Positions 16,664-25,413 of a stretch of 35,632 bases of DNA are shown here, piece by piece (the first letter of the stretch is position 1; every line of letters starts with the position of its first letter). A program made the position numbers and the translations under genes. The notes under the pieces were generated by a model. That model searched no databases and was not told the DNA's origin. It worked only from the letters and a program-made list of their open reading frames with translations. The DNA comes from SIG291 sp045543455. GTDB taxonomy: Bacteria; Bacillota; Clostridia; Lachnospirales; Lachnospiraceae. Location of the stretch: contig JAZQMK010000093.1 in the NCBI GenBank assembly GCA_045543455.1, forward strand, positions 1-35,632, read 5' to 3'.

Positions 16664-17380
16664 TTAGCCTCTTTCCTTTTTCATTCTTCTTCTTTCTTCT
16701 TCAAAGACAAATTTTATGATATCTTCCTGCTGTTCTTTAGATAATTTTGCAAATTGTATTCTTTGTTCAAAAGTGTCTTTACGATTATTCATATGACCTG
16801 AAGACAAAATTTCTCCAGGTATCATAAATTTTTTAATCTTTTGTGACACCTCAAGATTTATCTCAACTAAAACCTTATTCCCCTTTTCAGCCTTATGCTT
16901 AGATACATATCTTATACCACCACCACTTATATCTAATGTTGTAGCTCTAGAACTTTCTAAGCCTTCTACAGATATTTGTGTTCCTTCTGATACATATGTC
17001 TCGTATACTTCGTCACTTATATCATACACTAAAAAGTCCTTTGTAATATCAAGACGGTAAAACTGTCTTCTTTGATATCTTTGCAAATCTGTGAGAATTT
17101 CCACTGCCATTACAAATAAATTGTTAAATTTAAATCTGTCAACAATCTTAACATCGCAGTTATAAAAGCCTGTTTTTGTTGTAAAAAAGGCTTCATATCT
17201 TGCCCCTACAGGTAACGGAACTAATCTTCCATCCTTGATTGGCATGGCAATTTTTAATATATCACTGTCATCATCTATATCATATAGCTGACTTACATAG
17301 GTATTTGGTTTTTTATCATCTTTTATATTTTTTTCTCTTAACTCAATTCTGTTACCTACTGTAATAACTTTTGAAATCAT
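16664..17380 (-). CDS. YcgR-like PilZ protein (c-di-GMP-responsive flagellar brake)
   Basis: 238 residues. N-terminal YcgR/PilZN-type barrel (about 1-95) and a C-terminal PilZ domain (about 100-225). The c-di-GMP motifs are intact: RRQFYR (104-109, the RxxxR box with an extra Arg) and DISGGG (150-155, D/NxSxxG). Such proteins bind c-di-GMP and slow the motor by touching the stator or switch. The place between flhG and cheB matches YpfA/DgrA-type brakes. GTGAGG lies just upstream of the ATG, 19 nt past flhG. Confidence 0.92.
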   Translation of the reverse strand: MISKVITVGNRIELREKNIKDDKKPNTYVSQLYDIDDDSDILKIAMPIKDGRLVPLPVGARYEAFFTTKTGFYNCDVKIVDRFKFNNLFVMAVEILTDLQRYQRRQFYRLDITKDFLVYDISDEVYETYVSEGTQISVEGLESSRATTLDISGGGIRYVSKHKAEKGNKVLVEINLEVSQKIKKFMIPGEILSSGHMNNRKDTFEQRIQFAKLSKEQQEDIIKFVFEEERRRMKKERG

Positions 17381-17399
17381 ATGGCAACCTCACCTGTCA

Positions 17400-18278
17400 T
17401 TATTTTCTTTTCATAAGTACATTTGCAAAAAATCTTACTATGCCTACCTTATTACTAAAATTAGCTTCTTTTCTATCCTCAAGTACCATCGCAATATTCT
17501 CAAAAGCCTTCGCTGATGTAGAATTTGGCGAGCTTAAAGATATTGGTTTTTGTTTCATAACTGCCTTTGGAATATTATCATCATATACAATAATTCCAAT
17601 AAGTTCTAAATTAATATTCAAGAATTTATTAACTACTGTACTAAGCTTATCGTAAAGACTTCTACCTGCTTCAATACTTGAAACCTTATTAGCCACAACT
17701 CTTATCTTAGTATCTTCTTTTACATATCCTGGAAACATAGTCAATGCTTTTAATAAAGCATATGAATCTGTAATTGAGGTAGGTTCTTCAGTAGTTACTA
17801 ATAAAACCTCTGGACTTGCCGCAACAAATTCCAACACACTGTTAGAAATTCCGGCACCTGTATCAACAATTATTACATCAGCCATAGTTTCAAGCTCACT
17901 TAATTTATACACAAGACGTTTTATCTGATCATTATCAAGATTAACCATCTTTGCTATACCTGAACCACCTGAAATAAATCCAATCCCTTCAGGTCCCTGA
18001 GTAATAATATCCTTAATGTCTTTTCCTTTAAAAATCAAATCCGAAAGATTAAACTGTGGTATTACACCAAACATAACTTCTACATTTGCAAGTCCAAAAT
18101 CGGCATCAAGTATGATAACACTTTTGCCCATTTTTCTAAATTGTCACGCCAGGTTAACACTTACATTTGACTTTCCTACGCCACCTTTTCCACTGGTAAC
18201 AGTAATGATTCTTGAGTTTGTTACAGGTCGCTGATGTTGCTGTTTTATAATCGTTCTTAATTTATCAGCCTGATCCAT
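17400..18278 (-). pseudogene. flhG: FlhG (MinD-like ATPase) interrupted by an in-frame TGA at codon 45
   Basis: The frame starts at 18278, overlaps the flhF stop as TAATG, and has GGAGG 9 nt upstream. Codons 20-44 encode the expected P-loop (TVTSGKGGVGKSNVSVNLA). Codon 45 is TGA (18146-18144). The same frame continues with QFRKMGKSVIILDADFGLAN, normal for FlhG/MinD, to a stop at 17400, making about 291 sense codons. The residues around the stop align with no shift, so it looks like a single codon change. FlhG sets flagellar number and place and stimulates FlhF GTPase. The only nearby restart is ATG codon 50, which has no ribosome binding site and would give a 243-residue product lacking the P-loop. 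A real nonsense mutation, an assembly error or strain mixture are all possible. Confidence 0.85.
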
Positions 18279-19492
18279 TACTCATTACCTCCTAATAATT
18301 GTTTTACTACTTTTTGTACATTTATCACTTCGATATCATCAGGAACATTTTGACCACATGTTGTGTATGACAGACTTGCATTTGTCATCATCTTTATGTT
18401 TAAAATATTACCCATTGTTAAAGTTTCATCCAGCTTTGTAAATATAAGCTTATAGCCCTCTAAATCTGCATAAGAGCCTACTATACTTACTAAGTCCTTA
18501 TATTTTGTTGTAAGGCTTAATACGAGCATAATCTCTTTATGCACCTTAAATGGTAAATCATCAACCTGTGCACATAAATCATATAAATCCTTTTTCTGTA
18601 CCTGATCCTTATGCGAACGGCCAGCAGTATCTACAATGATCAAATCAAAATCCTTAAAATCTGTCACTGCTTCTTTCATCTCATCTGCTGAATATACAAC
18701 TCTCGAAGGTATATCCATAATATTTGCATAAGTATTAAGCTGTTCTACCGCTGCAATTCTATATGTATCTGCTGATATAAATGCAACCTTCTTACCTTCT
18801 AAAAGCTTAAATTTCGAAGCAAGCTTAGCAATAGTTGTTGTTTTACCTACACCTGTTGGTCCTATAAAAAATACTACTGTAGGCTCAGACTGCAACTTTA
18901 TCACTTCCGGTTCACCAAGCTTTAATATAATCTTCTGATATACAGCTGATAAAATGCTGTCAATATTAGCTTCTTTTTTCAAAGAAGTATCAATCTCGTC
19001 AATAATCATATTGGCATATTTCTCATCAACCTCATTATCAAGAAGCTTGTTATAAATAAGCTGAAGAAATTTAAAATTGCTGTTTGATGACTTAGGTTCA
19101 GCCTTTACTTCCACTTGTTTTTCAACAATTTTTTCCTCTTTTGCAGCAATCTGCGATGTCATTTGAGCTGTCATCTGTGCCTTTAAAAGGGTATGCAAAG
19201 AATCTAGTTTTGCTTCTATTGCACTTGCACTATTGTCATTAGCATTGCTGTTGTCCTCAAATTTATAATCAACCTTAGCTTCAAATGTTGGCTTCTTTTG
19301 ATTAATTGACTGAACTACTTCTTTTTCTTCTAATGCAGCAGTTATCTCCACAAGATCTTTCTTAAAGAGTCTAAAAATACCTCTGTGTGTTAAATTCTTT
19401 ACATTTAATACAACTGCTCCTGCTCCTAATTCTTCTTTGGCTGCTAATATAGCCTCTGTTTCAGTGGGAGCCTGAAATTTCTTTACTATCAT
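18278..19492 (-). CDS. flhF: Flagellar SRP-like GTPase FlhF
   Basis: 404 residues. N-terminal B region (about 1-130) with low-complexity Lys/Glu/Gln/Asn; N domain about 140-195; G domain from about 203 with Walker A GPTGVGKT (211-218), IIVDTAGRS, and TKLDE. This SRP-family GTPase marks the site of flagellum assembly and works with FlhG, whose N-terminus activates it. It overlaps flhA by 1 nt and flhG by 1 nt (TAATG at both ends), so translation is probably coupled. The gene appears intact even though flhG is broken. Confidence 0.96.
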   Translation of the reverse strand: MIVKKFQAPTETEAILAAKEELGAGAVVLNVKNLTHRGIFRLFKKDLVEITAALEEKEVVQSINQKKPTFEAKVDYKFEDNSNANDNSASAIEAKLDSLHTLLKAQMTAQMTSQIAAKEEKIVEKQVEVKAEPKSSNSNFKFLQLIYNKLLDNEVDEKYANMIIDEIDTSLKKEANIDSILSAVYQKIILKLGEPEVIKLQSEPTVVFFIGPTGVGKTTTIAKLASKFKLLEGKKVAFISADTYRIAAVEQLNTYANIMDIPSRVVYSADEMKEAVTDFKDFDLIIVDTAGRSHKDQVQKKDLYDLCAQVDDLPFKVHKEIMLVLSLTTKYKDLVSIVGSYADLEGYKLIFTKLDETLTMGNILNIKMMTNASLSYTTCGQNVPDDIEVINVQKVVKQLLGGNE

Positions 19493-21525
19493 TATGCTGT
19501 CACCATCCCTACTGACTGTAATTCTACATTGGATTCGACTTCATTATATGAAACTACTATCAAATCCTTAAAATAATCATTTGTCATCTTCTTAAAATAT
19601 GTTCTCACTATAGGAGAGGCAATAACAATAGGAACTCGTCCTGTACTTTCAAATTTGGCCATCTCCTGCTCTAAAGACTTAATAATAAGCTTAGTTCTTT
19701 CAGGTGACAAAGTAAGATATGAGCCCTGCTCTGTCTGCTTAACACTTGACATAATTTCCTGTTCAATCGATGGGTCAATTGTAAGTACATTTGTCATTTC
19801 ATTTGCAGGGAAATATTTATTTGAAATTGCTCTCTTAAGACTTTGTCTTACATATTCCGTAAGAATATCAGTATCTCTTGTTGTAGACGCATGGTCTGCC
19901 ATTGTTTCAAATATTGTTAATAAATCTCTTATTGAAATACCTTCCTGTAAAAGATTTTGTAAAACCTTTTGAATCTCACCAATTCCAACAAGTTTTGGAA
20001 TAAGTTCATCAATAATAACAGGATTTGTTTCCTTAACATTATTAACAAGGTTCTGAACATCCTGTCTTGTAAGAAGCTCAGCTATGTGAGTTCTTATAAT
20101 TTCTGTTAAATGAGTTGCAATAATTGACGGTGGGTCAACTACTGTATAGCCAAAGGATTCCGCTCTTTCTCTCTGGCTTTCTGTAATCCATAAAGCTGGT
20201 AAATGATATGAAGGTTCAAGTGTTGGAATACCTGTAATCTCTTCTTCAACAAATCCCGGATTCATTGCAAGATAATGATCAAATAATATTTCGCCTTCAC
20301 TTACCTGAATACCCTTTATCTTTATAATATACTGATTTGGATTAAGCTGAATGTTATCTCTTAAACGGATTATTGGAACAACTGTACCCAATTCCAAAGC
20401 AATCTGTCTTCTAATCATTACTACACGGTCTAATAAATCTCCACCCTGATTAACATCTGCAAGCGGGATAATACCATAACCAAACTCTAATTCAATAGGG
20501 TCAACCGAAAGAAGCGATACTACATTTTCCGGTTTTCTAATCTCTGATACATCTATATCTTCAGCCTCTGCCGATTTTTCAATCTGTGCCACACCTTGTT
20601 TTTCTGCAATTCTTCTTCCCAAAAGAATTATAGCTCCACCAAATGGTATAAAGATAAACCATTCTAAAGGTGTAAATATGCCTAAGAATATTAAGGTACC
20701 ACCAACCATATATAAAACTCTTGGTATAGAGAAAAGCTGGTCTATAAGTACCTGTGTAAAATCACCATCATTATCTGCTTTTGTTACAAGTACACCTGTA
20801 GCAACTGATATCATAAGCGAAGGAATCTGGCTAACCAAACCATCACCTATGGTAAGAATTACATACTTTGTTAAAGCATCCATAAATCCAAGATTATGAG
20901 TAAGTACACCTGTTGCAATACCACCAATCACGTTAACTACTGTAATCAAAAGACCTGCTGTCGCATCTCCCTTTACGTACTTAGTAGCACCGTCCATAGC
21001 TCCATAGAATGCAGATTCTTTTTGAATTTCTGCTCTTCTTTCAATGGCCTCTTTATCTGTAATTGCGCCTGTATTTAAGTCCGCATCAATGGCCATCTGC
21101 TTACCAGGCATAGCATCCAAGGTAAATCTTGCAGTTACTTCCGCAACTCTTTCAGAACCTTTATTGATTACTATAAACTGCACGATAATCAGGATAATAA
21201 ATACAACTGCACCAATAACTAAATCACCACCACCAACAAATTCACCGAATACTGTAACAACGTTACCCGGATCACCTGTTGTAAGAATAAGCTTAGTTGA
21301 TGATACATTCAATGCTATTCTAAACAAGGTTGTAAATAAGAGTATGGTTGGAAATGATGACATTTCCAATACACTTTTTGCAAATATGGCATTAAATAAT
21401 ACCATTAATGCTATAGATATATTTAATGCCAGCATTATATCAAGTACCTGAGATGGTATAGAGATTATTAAGAATACTATTGCTGCCAATATGTAAAGTC
21501 CCACAAACAAATCTGATTTTTTCAT
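19492..21525 (-). CDS. flhA: Flagellar export gate protein FlhA
   Basis: 677 residues. About eight membrane segments in residues 1-320, including the conserved cytoplasmic loop with RFTLDAMPGKQMAIDADLN and GVLVTKADNDGDF. The large C-terminal cytoplasmic domain (about 340-677) forms the nonameric ring that docks export chaperone complexes; YTVVDPPSIIATHL is a conserved part. It belongs to the proton-driven type III export apparatus. The spacing between the Shine-Dalgarno site (GGAGG) and the ATG is unusually long, 14 nt, and contains a small hairpin. Confidence 0.98.
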   Translation of the reverse strand: MKKSDLFVGLYILAAIVFLIISIPSQVLDIMLALNISIALMVLFNAIFAKSVLEMSSFPTILLFTTLFRIALNVSSTKLILTTGDPGNVVTVFGEFVGGGDLVIGAVVFIILIIVQFIVINKGSERVAEVTARFTLDAMPGKQMAIDADLNTGAITDKEAIERRAEIQKESAFYGAMDGATKYVKGDATAGLLITVVNVIGGIATGVLTHNLGFMDALTKYVILTIGDGLVSQIPSLMISVATGVLVTKADNDGDFTQVLIDQLFSIPRVLYMVGGTLIFLGIFTPLEWFIFIPFGGAIILLGRRIAEKQGVAQIEKSAEAEDIDVSEIRKPENVVSLLSVDPIELEFGYGIIPLADVNQGGDLLDRVVMIRRQIALELGTVVPIIRLRDNIQLNPNQYIIKIKGIQVSEGEILFDHYLAMNPGFVEEEITGIPTLEPSYHLPALWITESQRERAESFGYTVVDPPSIIATHLTEIIRTHIAELLTRQDVQNLVNNVKETNPVIIDELIPKLVGIGEIQKVLQNLLQEGISIRDLLTIFETMADHASTTRDTDILTEYVRQSLKRAISNKYFPANEMTNVLTIDPSIEQEIMSSVKQTEQGSYLTLSPERTKLIIKSLEQEMAKFESTGRVPIVIASPIVRTYFKKMTNDYFKDLIVVSYNEVESNVELQSVGMVTA

Positions 21526-21527
21526 AT

Positions 21528-21540
21528 GTATTCTTAATAC
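21528..21540 (-). promoter_or_regulatory. Mini-hairpin between the flhA ribosome binding site and start codon
   Basis: On the minus strand GGAGG is 14 nt from the flhA ATG. The spacer holds GTATT-AAG-AATAC, a 5-bp hairpin (21540-21536 with 21532-21528) that could shorten the effective spacing. The sequence is visible; the effect is inferred. Confidence 0.45.
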
Positions 21541-21549
21541 CTCCTTTTC

Positions 21550-22662
21550 TTATTTTTTCTTTAAATTATATACAAATGCCAGCACTTCTGCTACTGCCTG
21601 ATAAAGTTCAGGTGGAATTTCCATTCCTATATCTACATTGTGATAAAGCATTCTTGCCAGCGGCTTATTTTCTACAATTTCAATATTATATTCTTTTGCC
21701 TTTTCTTTAATCTGAAAGGCCAGATAATCAGCACCCTTTGCCAAAACAATTGGCGCTTTTGCCTCGTTAGCATCATATCTTAGGGCTACAGCAAAATGTG
21801 TAGGGTTAGTAATTACTACATCTGCTTTGGGAAGATCCTGCATCATTCTTCTTCTGGAAACTTCCAACATTTTTCTTTTAATCTTACCCTTAATCTGAGG
21901 ATCACCTTCTGCATTCTTGTACTCATCTTTTACTTCCTGCTTGGTCATCATCATATCTTTTCTGAATTTTCTTTTCTGATAATAATAATCAGCCATACCG
22001 ATAACAATAAATATTGCACTTATCTTAATACCTAGTGAAGTTACCAAATCTCCAATTATAGTTATCGCTTCATTAAGAGAAACCTCATACAGTCCTAAAA
22101 TATATGTATATTTCTCCTTAATTGTCGTATATGCCACATAAGCAACAACAGCAATCATAAGCACTGATTTTAATAATTCCACTAATGCCTTTGTTGAAAA
22201 TATCTTCTTAAAACCCTTTATTGGGTCTAATTTGCTTAATTTAGGATGCAATGGCTTTGTTGTAATTTTCCATTTAACCTGCCACACATCAAGACCTACA
22301 GCTATTACAAGACCTACGGCCAGTATGGGAATCATAAGTATTATGATGGATTTAAAAGCTTCGATCATAACTGTTCCTGTAAATCCTATACTAAGTCCTT
22401 CTCCTAAAACTGTAGCAACCATATCAGGAATAATATTATAAAATTTATTAAAATTTTCAATAAACCCCTTTCCAAGCATGCCTACATACACCTTTATAAG
22501 AATAAACAATGCAAATAACATAATAGAGTTAACAAGCTCTTTACTTTTTGCTACATTACCTTCTTTTCTGGCGTCACTTAACTTTTTGGAAGTAGGTTCT
22601 TCAGTCTTTTCACCACCGGGACCGTCCTGCGCAAAAAACTGCAAATTATATTCAAGATACAT
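21550..22662 (-). CDS. flhB: Flagellar export switch protein FlhB
   Basis: 370 residues. The N-terminal tail has EEPTSKKLSDARKEGNVAKS, standard for FlhB. Four membrane segments lie at about 42-62, 95-125, 160-185 and 205-228. The cytoplasmic autocleavage site NPTH is at 286-289 within ADVVITNPTHFAVAL. Cleavage there switches export from rod/hook to filament subunits, guided by FliK. It is 1 nt behind fliR. The start ATG at 22662 is preceded by a modest GGAA, so translation is likely coupled to fliR. Confidence 0.97.
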   Translation of the reverse strand: MYLEYNLQFFAQDGPGGEKTEEPTSKKLSDARKEGNVAKSKELVNSIMLFALFILIKVYVGMLGKGFIENFNKFYNIIPDMVATVLGEGLSIGFTGTVMIEAFKSIIILMIPILAVGLVIAVGLDVWQVKWKITTKPLHPKLSKLDPIKGFKKIFSTKALVELLKSVLMIAVVAYVAYTTIKEKYTYILGLYEVSLNEAITIIGDLVTSLGIKISAIFIVIGMADYYYQKRKFRKDMMMTKQEVKDEYKNAEGDPQIKGKIKRKMLEVSRRRMMQDLPKADVVITNPTHFAVALRYDANEAKAPIVLAKGADYLAFQIKEKAKEYNIEIVENKPLARMLYHNVDIGMEIPPELYQAVAEVLAFVYNLKKK

Positions 22663-22663
22663 A

Positions 22664-23440
22664 CTAAATCATTCCTTCAACTACTCCAGTAATTATCTGC
22701 TTCATTTGTGTGAAAATAAAACTAGAAACCTTAGGCAACAGTCCTACTGTTAAAAACACAACAAATAAACCCACGAAAATCTTTAACTGCATACCGATTA
22801 CAAACATATTCATCTGAGGAGCCACTCTTGCCATTATGGCTAAAATAGCATTGAGCAACAATATAGCTGCAAACACAGGCAATGCAATTCTAAAGCCTAT
22901 GGAAAAAAAGTCCCCAAAAAATTTTAAAATCGTATCATACAATGAAGGATTTACCGTCATCTGCCCTATAGGAATAATTTCAAAGGTTTCTTTAATAGCT
23001 ACAACTAAATATAAATGCAGATTGGATACTATCAATAATAGCATTACCATATCATAATAAAATGTTCCAATTATACCCACTTCACTTTTTGTTGTAGGGT
23101 CAAAAATACTAGCCATGGCAAGACCAATCTCAAGGTCGATAATCTTACCTGCAAACTGTACCATAAGCATACAAATATTTGCACAAAATCCTATAAGCAA
23201 ACCTACAATCGCCTCTTTTATTACCAGAGAAGCATATTCAAAATCGCCGTCATATTTTACATCTACCACATCACCTAACATAGTATACAGCAGCATTGAA
23301 AAAAATATTGAAAAGCCTATCTTTGTCCTAGCTGGCGTATTTGCCATATTAAAAAATGGCGCAGTAACCACAAAACAGGACAACCTTACAAGAATTAGTA
23401 TGAATTTTTCAAATTCTATTAAAGCAAAAGTAAAATCCAT
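22664..23440 (-). CDS. fliR: Flagellar export protein FliR
   Basis: 258 residues with about six hydrophobic segments covering most of the chain. The N-terminal RLSCFVVTAPFFNMANTPARTKIG segment and the later DLEIGLAMASIFDP are conserved in FliR. It forms the export gate core with FliP and FliQ. An AGGAA site precedes the ATG. It follows fliQ by 15 nt and is followed directly by flhB; FliR and FlhB interact and are sometimes fused in Clostridia, but here the frames are separate. Confidence 0.96.
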   Translation of the reverse strand: MDFTFALIEFEKFILILVRLSCFVVTAPFFNMANTPARTKIGFSIFFSMLLYTMLGDVVDVKYDGDFEYASLVIKEAIVGLLIGFCANICMLMVQFAGKIIDLEIGLAMASIFDPTTKSEVGIIGTFYYDMVMLLLIVSNLHLYLVVAIKETFEIIPIGQMTVNPSLYDTILKFFGDFFSIGFRIALPVFAAILLLNAILAIMARVAPQMNMFVIGMQLKIFVGLFVVFLTVGLLPKVSSFIFTQMKQIITGVVEGMI

Positions 23441-23455
23441 ATCACTAATTCCTTT

Positions 23456-23725
23456 CTACCTTATATATTGGCCGAAATTCGACCATAACTCTATCATAAA
23501 TTGGGTAACTGTATTCAAAATCCAGCCACCACATAACATAATAGTCAAAAATATACCTAAAAATTTAGGAACAAATGTAAGTGTCTGTTCCTGAATTGAT
23601 GTAACAGTCTGAAATATACTTACTATAAGACCGATTATAAGGGAAACCAATAACAATGGTGCCGCAGTCTTTATAATAACAAATATTGTATTTCTTGCTA
23701 TATCAATAACTTCCTGTTGAGTCAT
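23456..23725 (-). CDS. fliQ: Flagellar export protein FliQ
   Basis: 89 residues with two membrane hairpin helices at about 15-38 and 50-72. VSIFQTVTSIQEQTLTFVPK is the family signature. It is part of the FliP5-FliQ4-FliR1 gate. GGAGGG is just upstream of the ATG. It is separated from fliP by 75 nt that hold two hairpins, the longest gap in this part of the operon. Confidence 0.97.
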   Translation of the reverse strand: MTQQEVIDIARNTIFVIIKTAAPLLLVSLIIGLIVSIFQTVTSIQEQTLTFVPKFLGIFLTIMLCGGWILNTVTQFMIELWSNFGQYIR

Positions 23726-23750
23726 GCTTTCCCTCCTATATCCTTAAATT

Positions 23751-23793
23751 TTTCCTATAAAGGAAACAAAGAGTTTCTGTGTGGAAACTCTTT
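23751..23793 (-). other. Tandem hairpins between fliP and fliQ
   Basis: The first, in transcript order, is a 10-bp perfect stem AAAGAGTTTC / GAAACTCTTT (23793-23784 with 23777-23768), 6-nt loop, followed by GTTTCCTTT. The second is TTTCCT-TTAT-AGGAAA (23766-23751). The first resembles a weak terminator or attenuator. Confidence 0.7.
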
Positions 23794-23800
23794 TGTATTG

Positions 23801-24619
23801 TCAGACATAAAATGTTGAAACTAAATTACCTATAATCAAATTCCATCCGTCTGCAAGTACGAATAATAATATCTTAAACGGCAATGAAATTGTCGTAGGT
23901 GGAAGCATCATCATACCCATTGACATAAGTGTAGATGCTACTACCATATCAATTATTATAAATGGAATATATATCAAAAAGCCTATTATAAACGCAATTC
24001 TCAATTCGCTGATTATAAAGCTCGGTATTAATACTGATGTTGGAATATCATCAAGGTTCTCAATATTCTCCACATCCATATTTGCAACCTCAATAAATGT
24101 TGCTATATCCTTCTGACTTGTCTGGTTAAACATAAACTTTCTTAATGGCTCAATACCTGTCTCTATTGCCTGTTCAAACTGTATCTCGCCACGCGATAAA
24201 GGTTCTATTGCAGTAGTATTAATCTCTGAAAGAACCGGAGACATTACAAAGAAAGTAATAAATAAAGCCAAACCAATTAACACCTGATTAGGTGGTGTCG
24301 TCTGAGTTCCAACAGCCGTTCTTACAAAATGTAACACAACTATAATTCTTGTAAATGAAGTTAACAATATCACAATTGACGGTGCTAAAGCTAATACAGT
24401 TAATACTAACAGCATCTTTAATACTGCCGCCATATCAGAACCATCATTAGTAGAGATACCAATATTGATATTACCACCATTTCCTGTACTTGAATCAACT
24501 GTCGCGGCTTCTGTTGCAGCCACTGTAACATCTTCCTCAACTTCAGTTGCATATACCTTAGAAGGTACCATAACCAGAAGTACTAAAAGCAACATTAAAA
24601 CAATGCTAAACTTTTTCAT
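23801..24619 (-). CDS. fliP: Flagellar export protein FliP
   Basis: 272 residues. Cleavable-type signal sequence at 1-24 (MKKFSIVLMLLLVLLVMVPS then VYA), a Thr/Glu/Gly-rich periplasmic-side stretch, then four membrane segments. The conserved TSFTRIIVVLHFVRTAVGTQ and NQVLIGLALFITFFVMSP are clear, as is FIIDMVVASTLMSMGMMMLP. FliP pentamers form the main pore of the export gate. It overlaps the fliO stop by 4 nt (ATGA). Confidence 0.97.
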   Translation of the reverse strand: MKKFSIVLMLLLVLLVMVPSKVYATEVEEDVTVAATEAATVDSSTGNGGNINIGISTNDGSDMAAVLKMLLVLTVLALAPSIVILLTSFTRIIVVLHFVRTAVGTQTTPPNQVLIGLALFITFFVMSPVLSEINTTAIEPLSRGEIQFEQAIETGIEPLRKFMFNQTSQKDIATFIEVANMDVENIENLDDIPTSVLIPSFIISELRIAFIIGFLIYIPFIIIDMVVASTLMSMGMMMLPPTTISLPFKILLFVLADGWNLIIGNLVSTFYV

Positions 24620-24984
24620 TCTGAATCGTCCTCTTTATTATTCTTAATTTTCATTTTATCTAAGATACTTTTAAAACTGTCTGTACCTGTTACAGTTTCC
24701 TTAATTGTCAAATTATCACCGTTAACTTCACCTATGTATGTAACATTATCTTTAGAAACAGCAATAACAAAATATTTATCTGCAACATTAACAATCTGCA
24801 TATATTTGTTATTCGATATACGCATTGTCTCTATTACTTTAATATTGCTGTTAGTTAACATTTTCTGCTGGTAACCACCTACAAATCTTGTTGTAAGATA
24901 TGTTATTACCAGCACGAAGATAAATATTAACAATACTGTAATAAACTGTACAAATCCATCAAGATTTAATGCCGCAATTAACAT
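24616..24984 (-). CDS. fliO: Flagellar export accessory protein FliO
   Basis: 122 residues. One membrane segment at about 12-32, then a small cytoplasmic beta-rich domain (VIETMRISNNKYMQIVNVADKYFVIAVSKDNVTYIGEV in pieces) typical of FliO/FliZ. FliO helps FliP assemble into the export gate. The frame opens at a TTG right after the cheY stop, but ATG at 24984 is the next codon and I take it as the start; the ribosome binding site is weak (GTGGGA inside the end of cheY), suggesting coupled translation. It overlaps fliP by 4 nt. Confidence 0.9.
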   Translation of the reverse strand: MLIAALNLDGFVQFITVLLIFIFVLVITYLTTRFVGGYQQKMLTNSNIKVIETMRISNNKYMQIVNVADKYFVIAVSKDNVTYIGEVNGDNLTIKETVTGTDSFKSILDKMKIKNNKEDDSE

Positions 24985-24987
24985 CAA

Positions 24988-25350
24988 TTATCCCACTACC
25001 TTTTTAACGGCTTCTAAAACTCTGTCTGGCTGGAAAGGCTTAACGATAAAGTCTTTTGCCCCTGCCTGAATTGATTCAATAACCATTGCCTGCTGACCCA
25101 TGGCTGAACACATAATAATTGAAGCACTTGGATTCTTAGCCCTAATTCCTTTAAGAGCCTGAATACCATCCATCTCTGGCATAGTAATATCCATAAGTAC
25201 TAAATCTGGTGCAAGCTCGTCATACTTTTCAATGGCCTTTGCGCCATTCTCAGCTTCACCTACTACATTATATCCATTCTTTGTAAGAATATCTTTTATC
25301 ATCATACTCATAAATGCTGCGTCATCGCATATTAAAATATTTTTAGCCAT
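24988..25350 (-). CDS. cheY: Chemotaxis response regulator CheY
   Basis: 120 residues, a single receiver domain. Acidic pocket Asp9-Asp10 (ICDDAAF), phosphorylation site Asp54 in LVLMDITMPEMDG, Ser82 in CSAMGQQ and Lys104 in FIVKPFQPD. It is phosphorylated by CheA and binds FliM/FliY to set motor rotation; CheC and FliY dephosphorylate it. The frame opens 6 codons upstream, but GGAG lies 8 nt before ATG 25350, where the domain begins. The 63-nt gap from fliY holds a TATAAT sequence at 25393-25388 without a convincing -35. Confidence 0.97.
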   Translation of the reverse strand: MAKNILICDDAAFMSMMIKDILTKNGYNVVGEAENGAKAIEKYDELAPDLVLMDITMPEMDGIQALKGIRAKNPSASIIMCSAMGQQAMVIESIQAGAKDFIVKPFQPDRVLEAVKKVVG

Positions 25351-25413
25351 ATCACATTCTCCTATCATAAAAAATATTTCTAAGTAAATTATACTACAAA
25401 TATTTACATTTTT

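Noticed and set aside
18144..18146. Recoding of TGA as selenocysteine or tryptophan
   Set aside because: FlhG has no Cys/Trp-type active residue at this place, no hairpin typical of a selenocysteine element is evident right after the codon, and TGA is used as a normal stop in other genes here (for example fliP and fliO).
25372..25405. Terminator or promoter between fliY and cheY
   Set aside because: The stem (AAATATTT) is AT-only and self-complementary with an 18-nt loop, and the TATAAT at 25388-25393 has no convincing -35; in such AT-rich sequence both can occur by chance.
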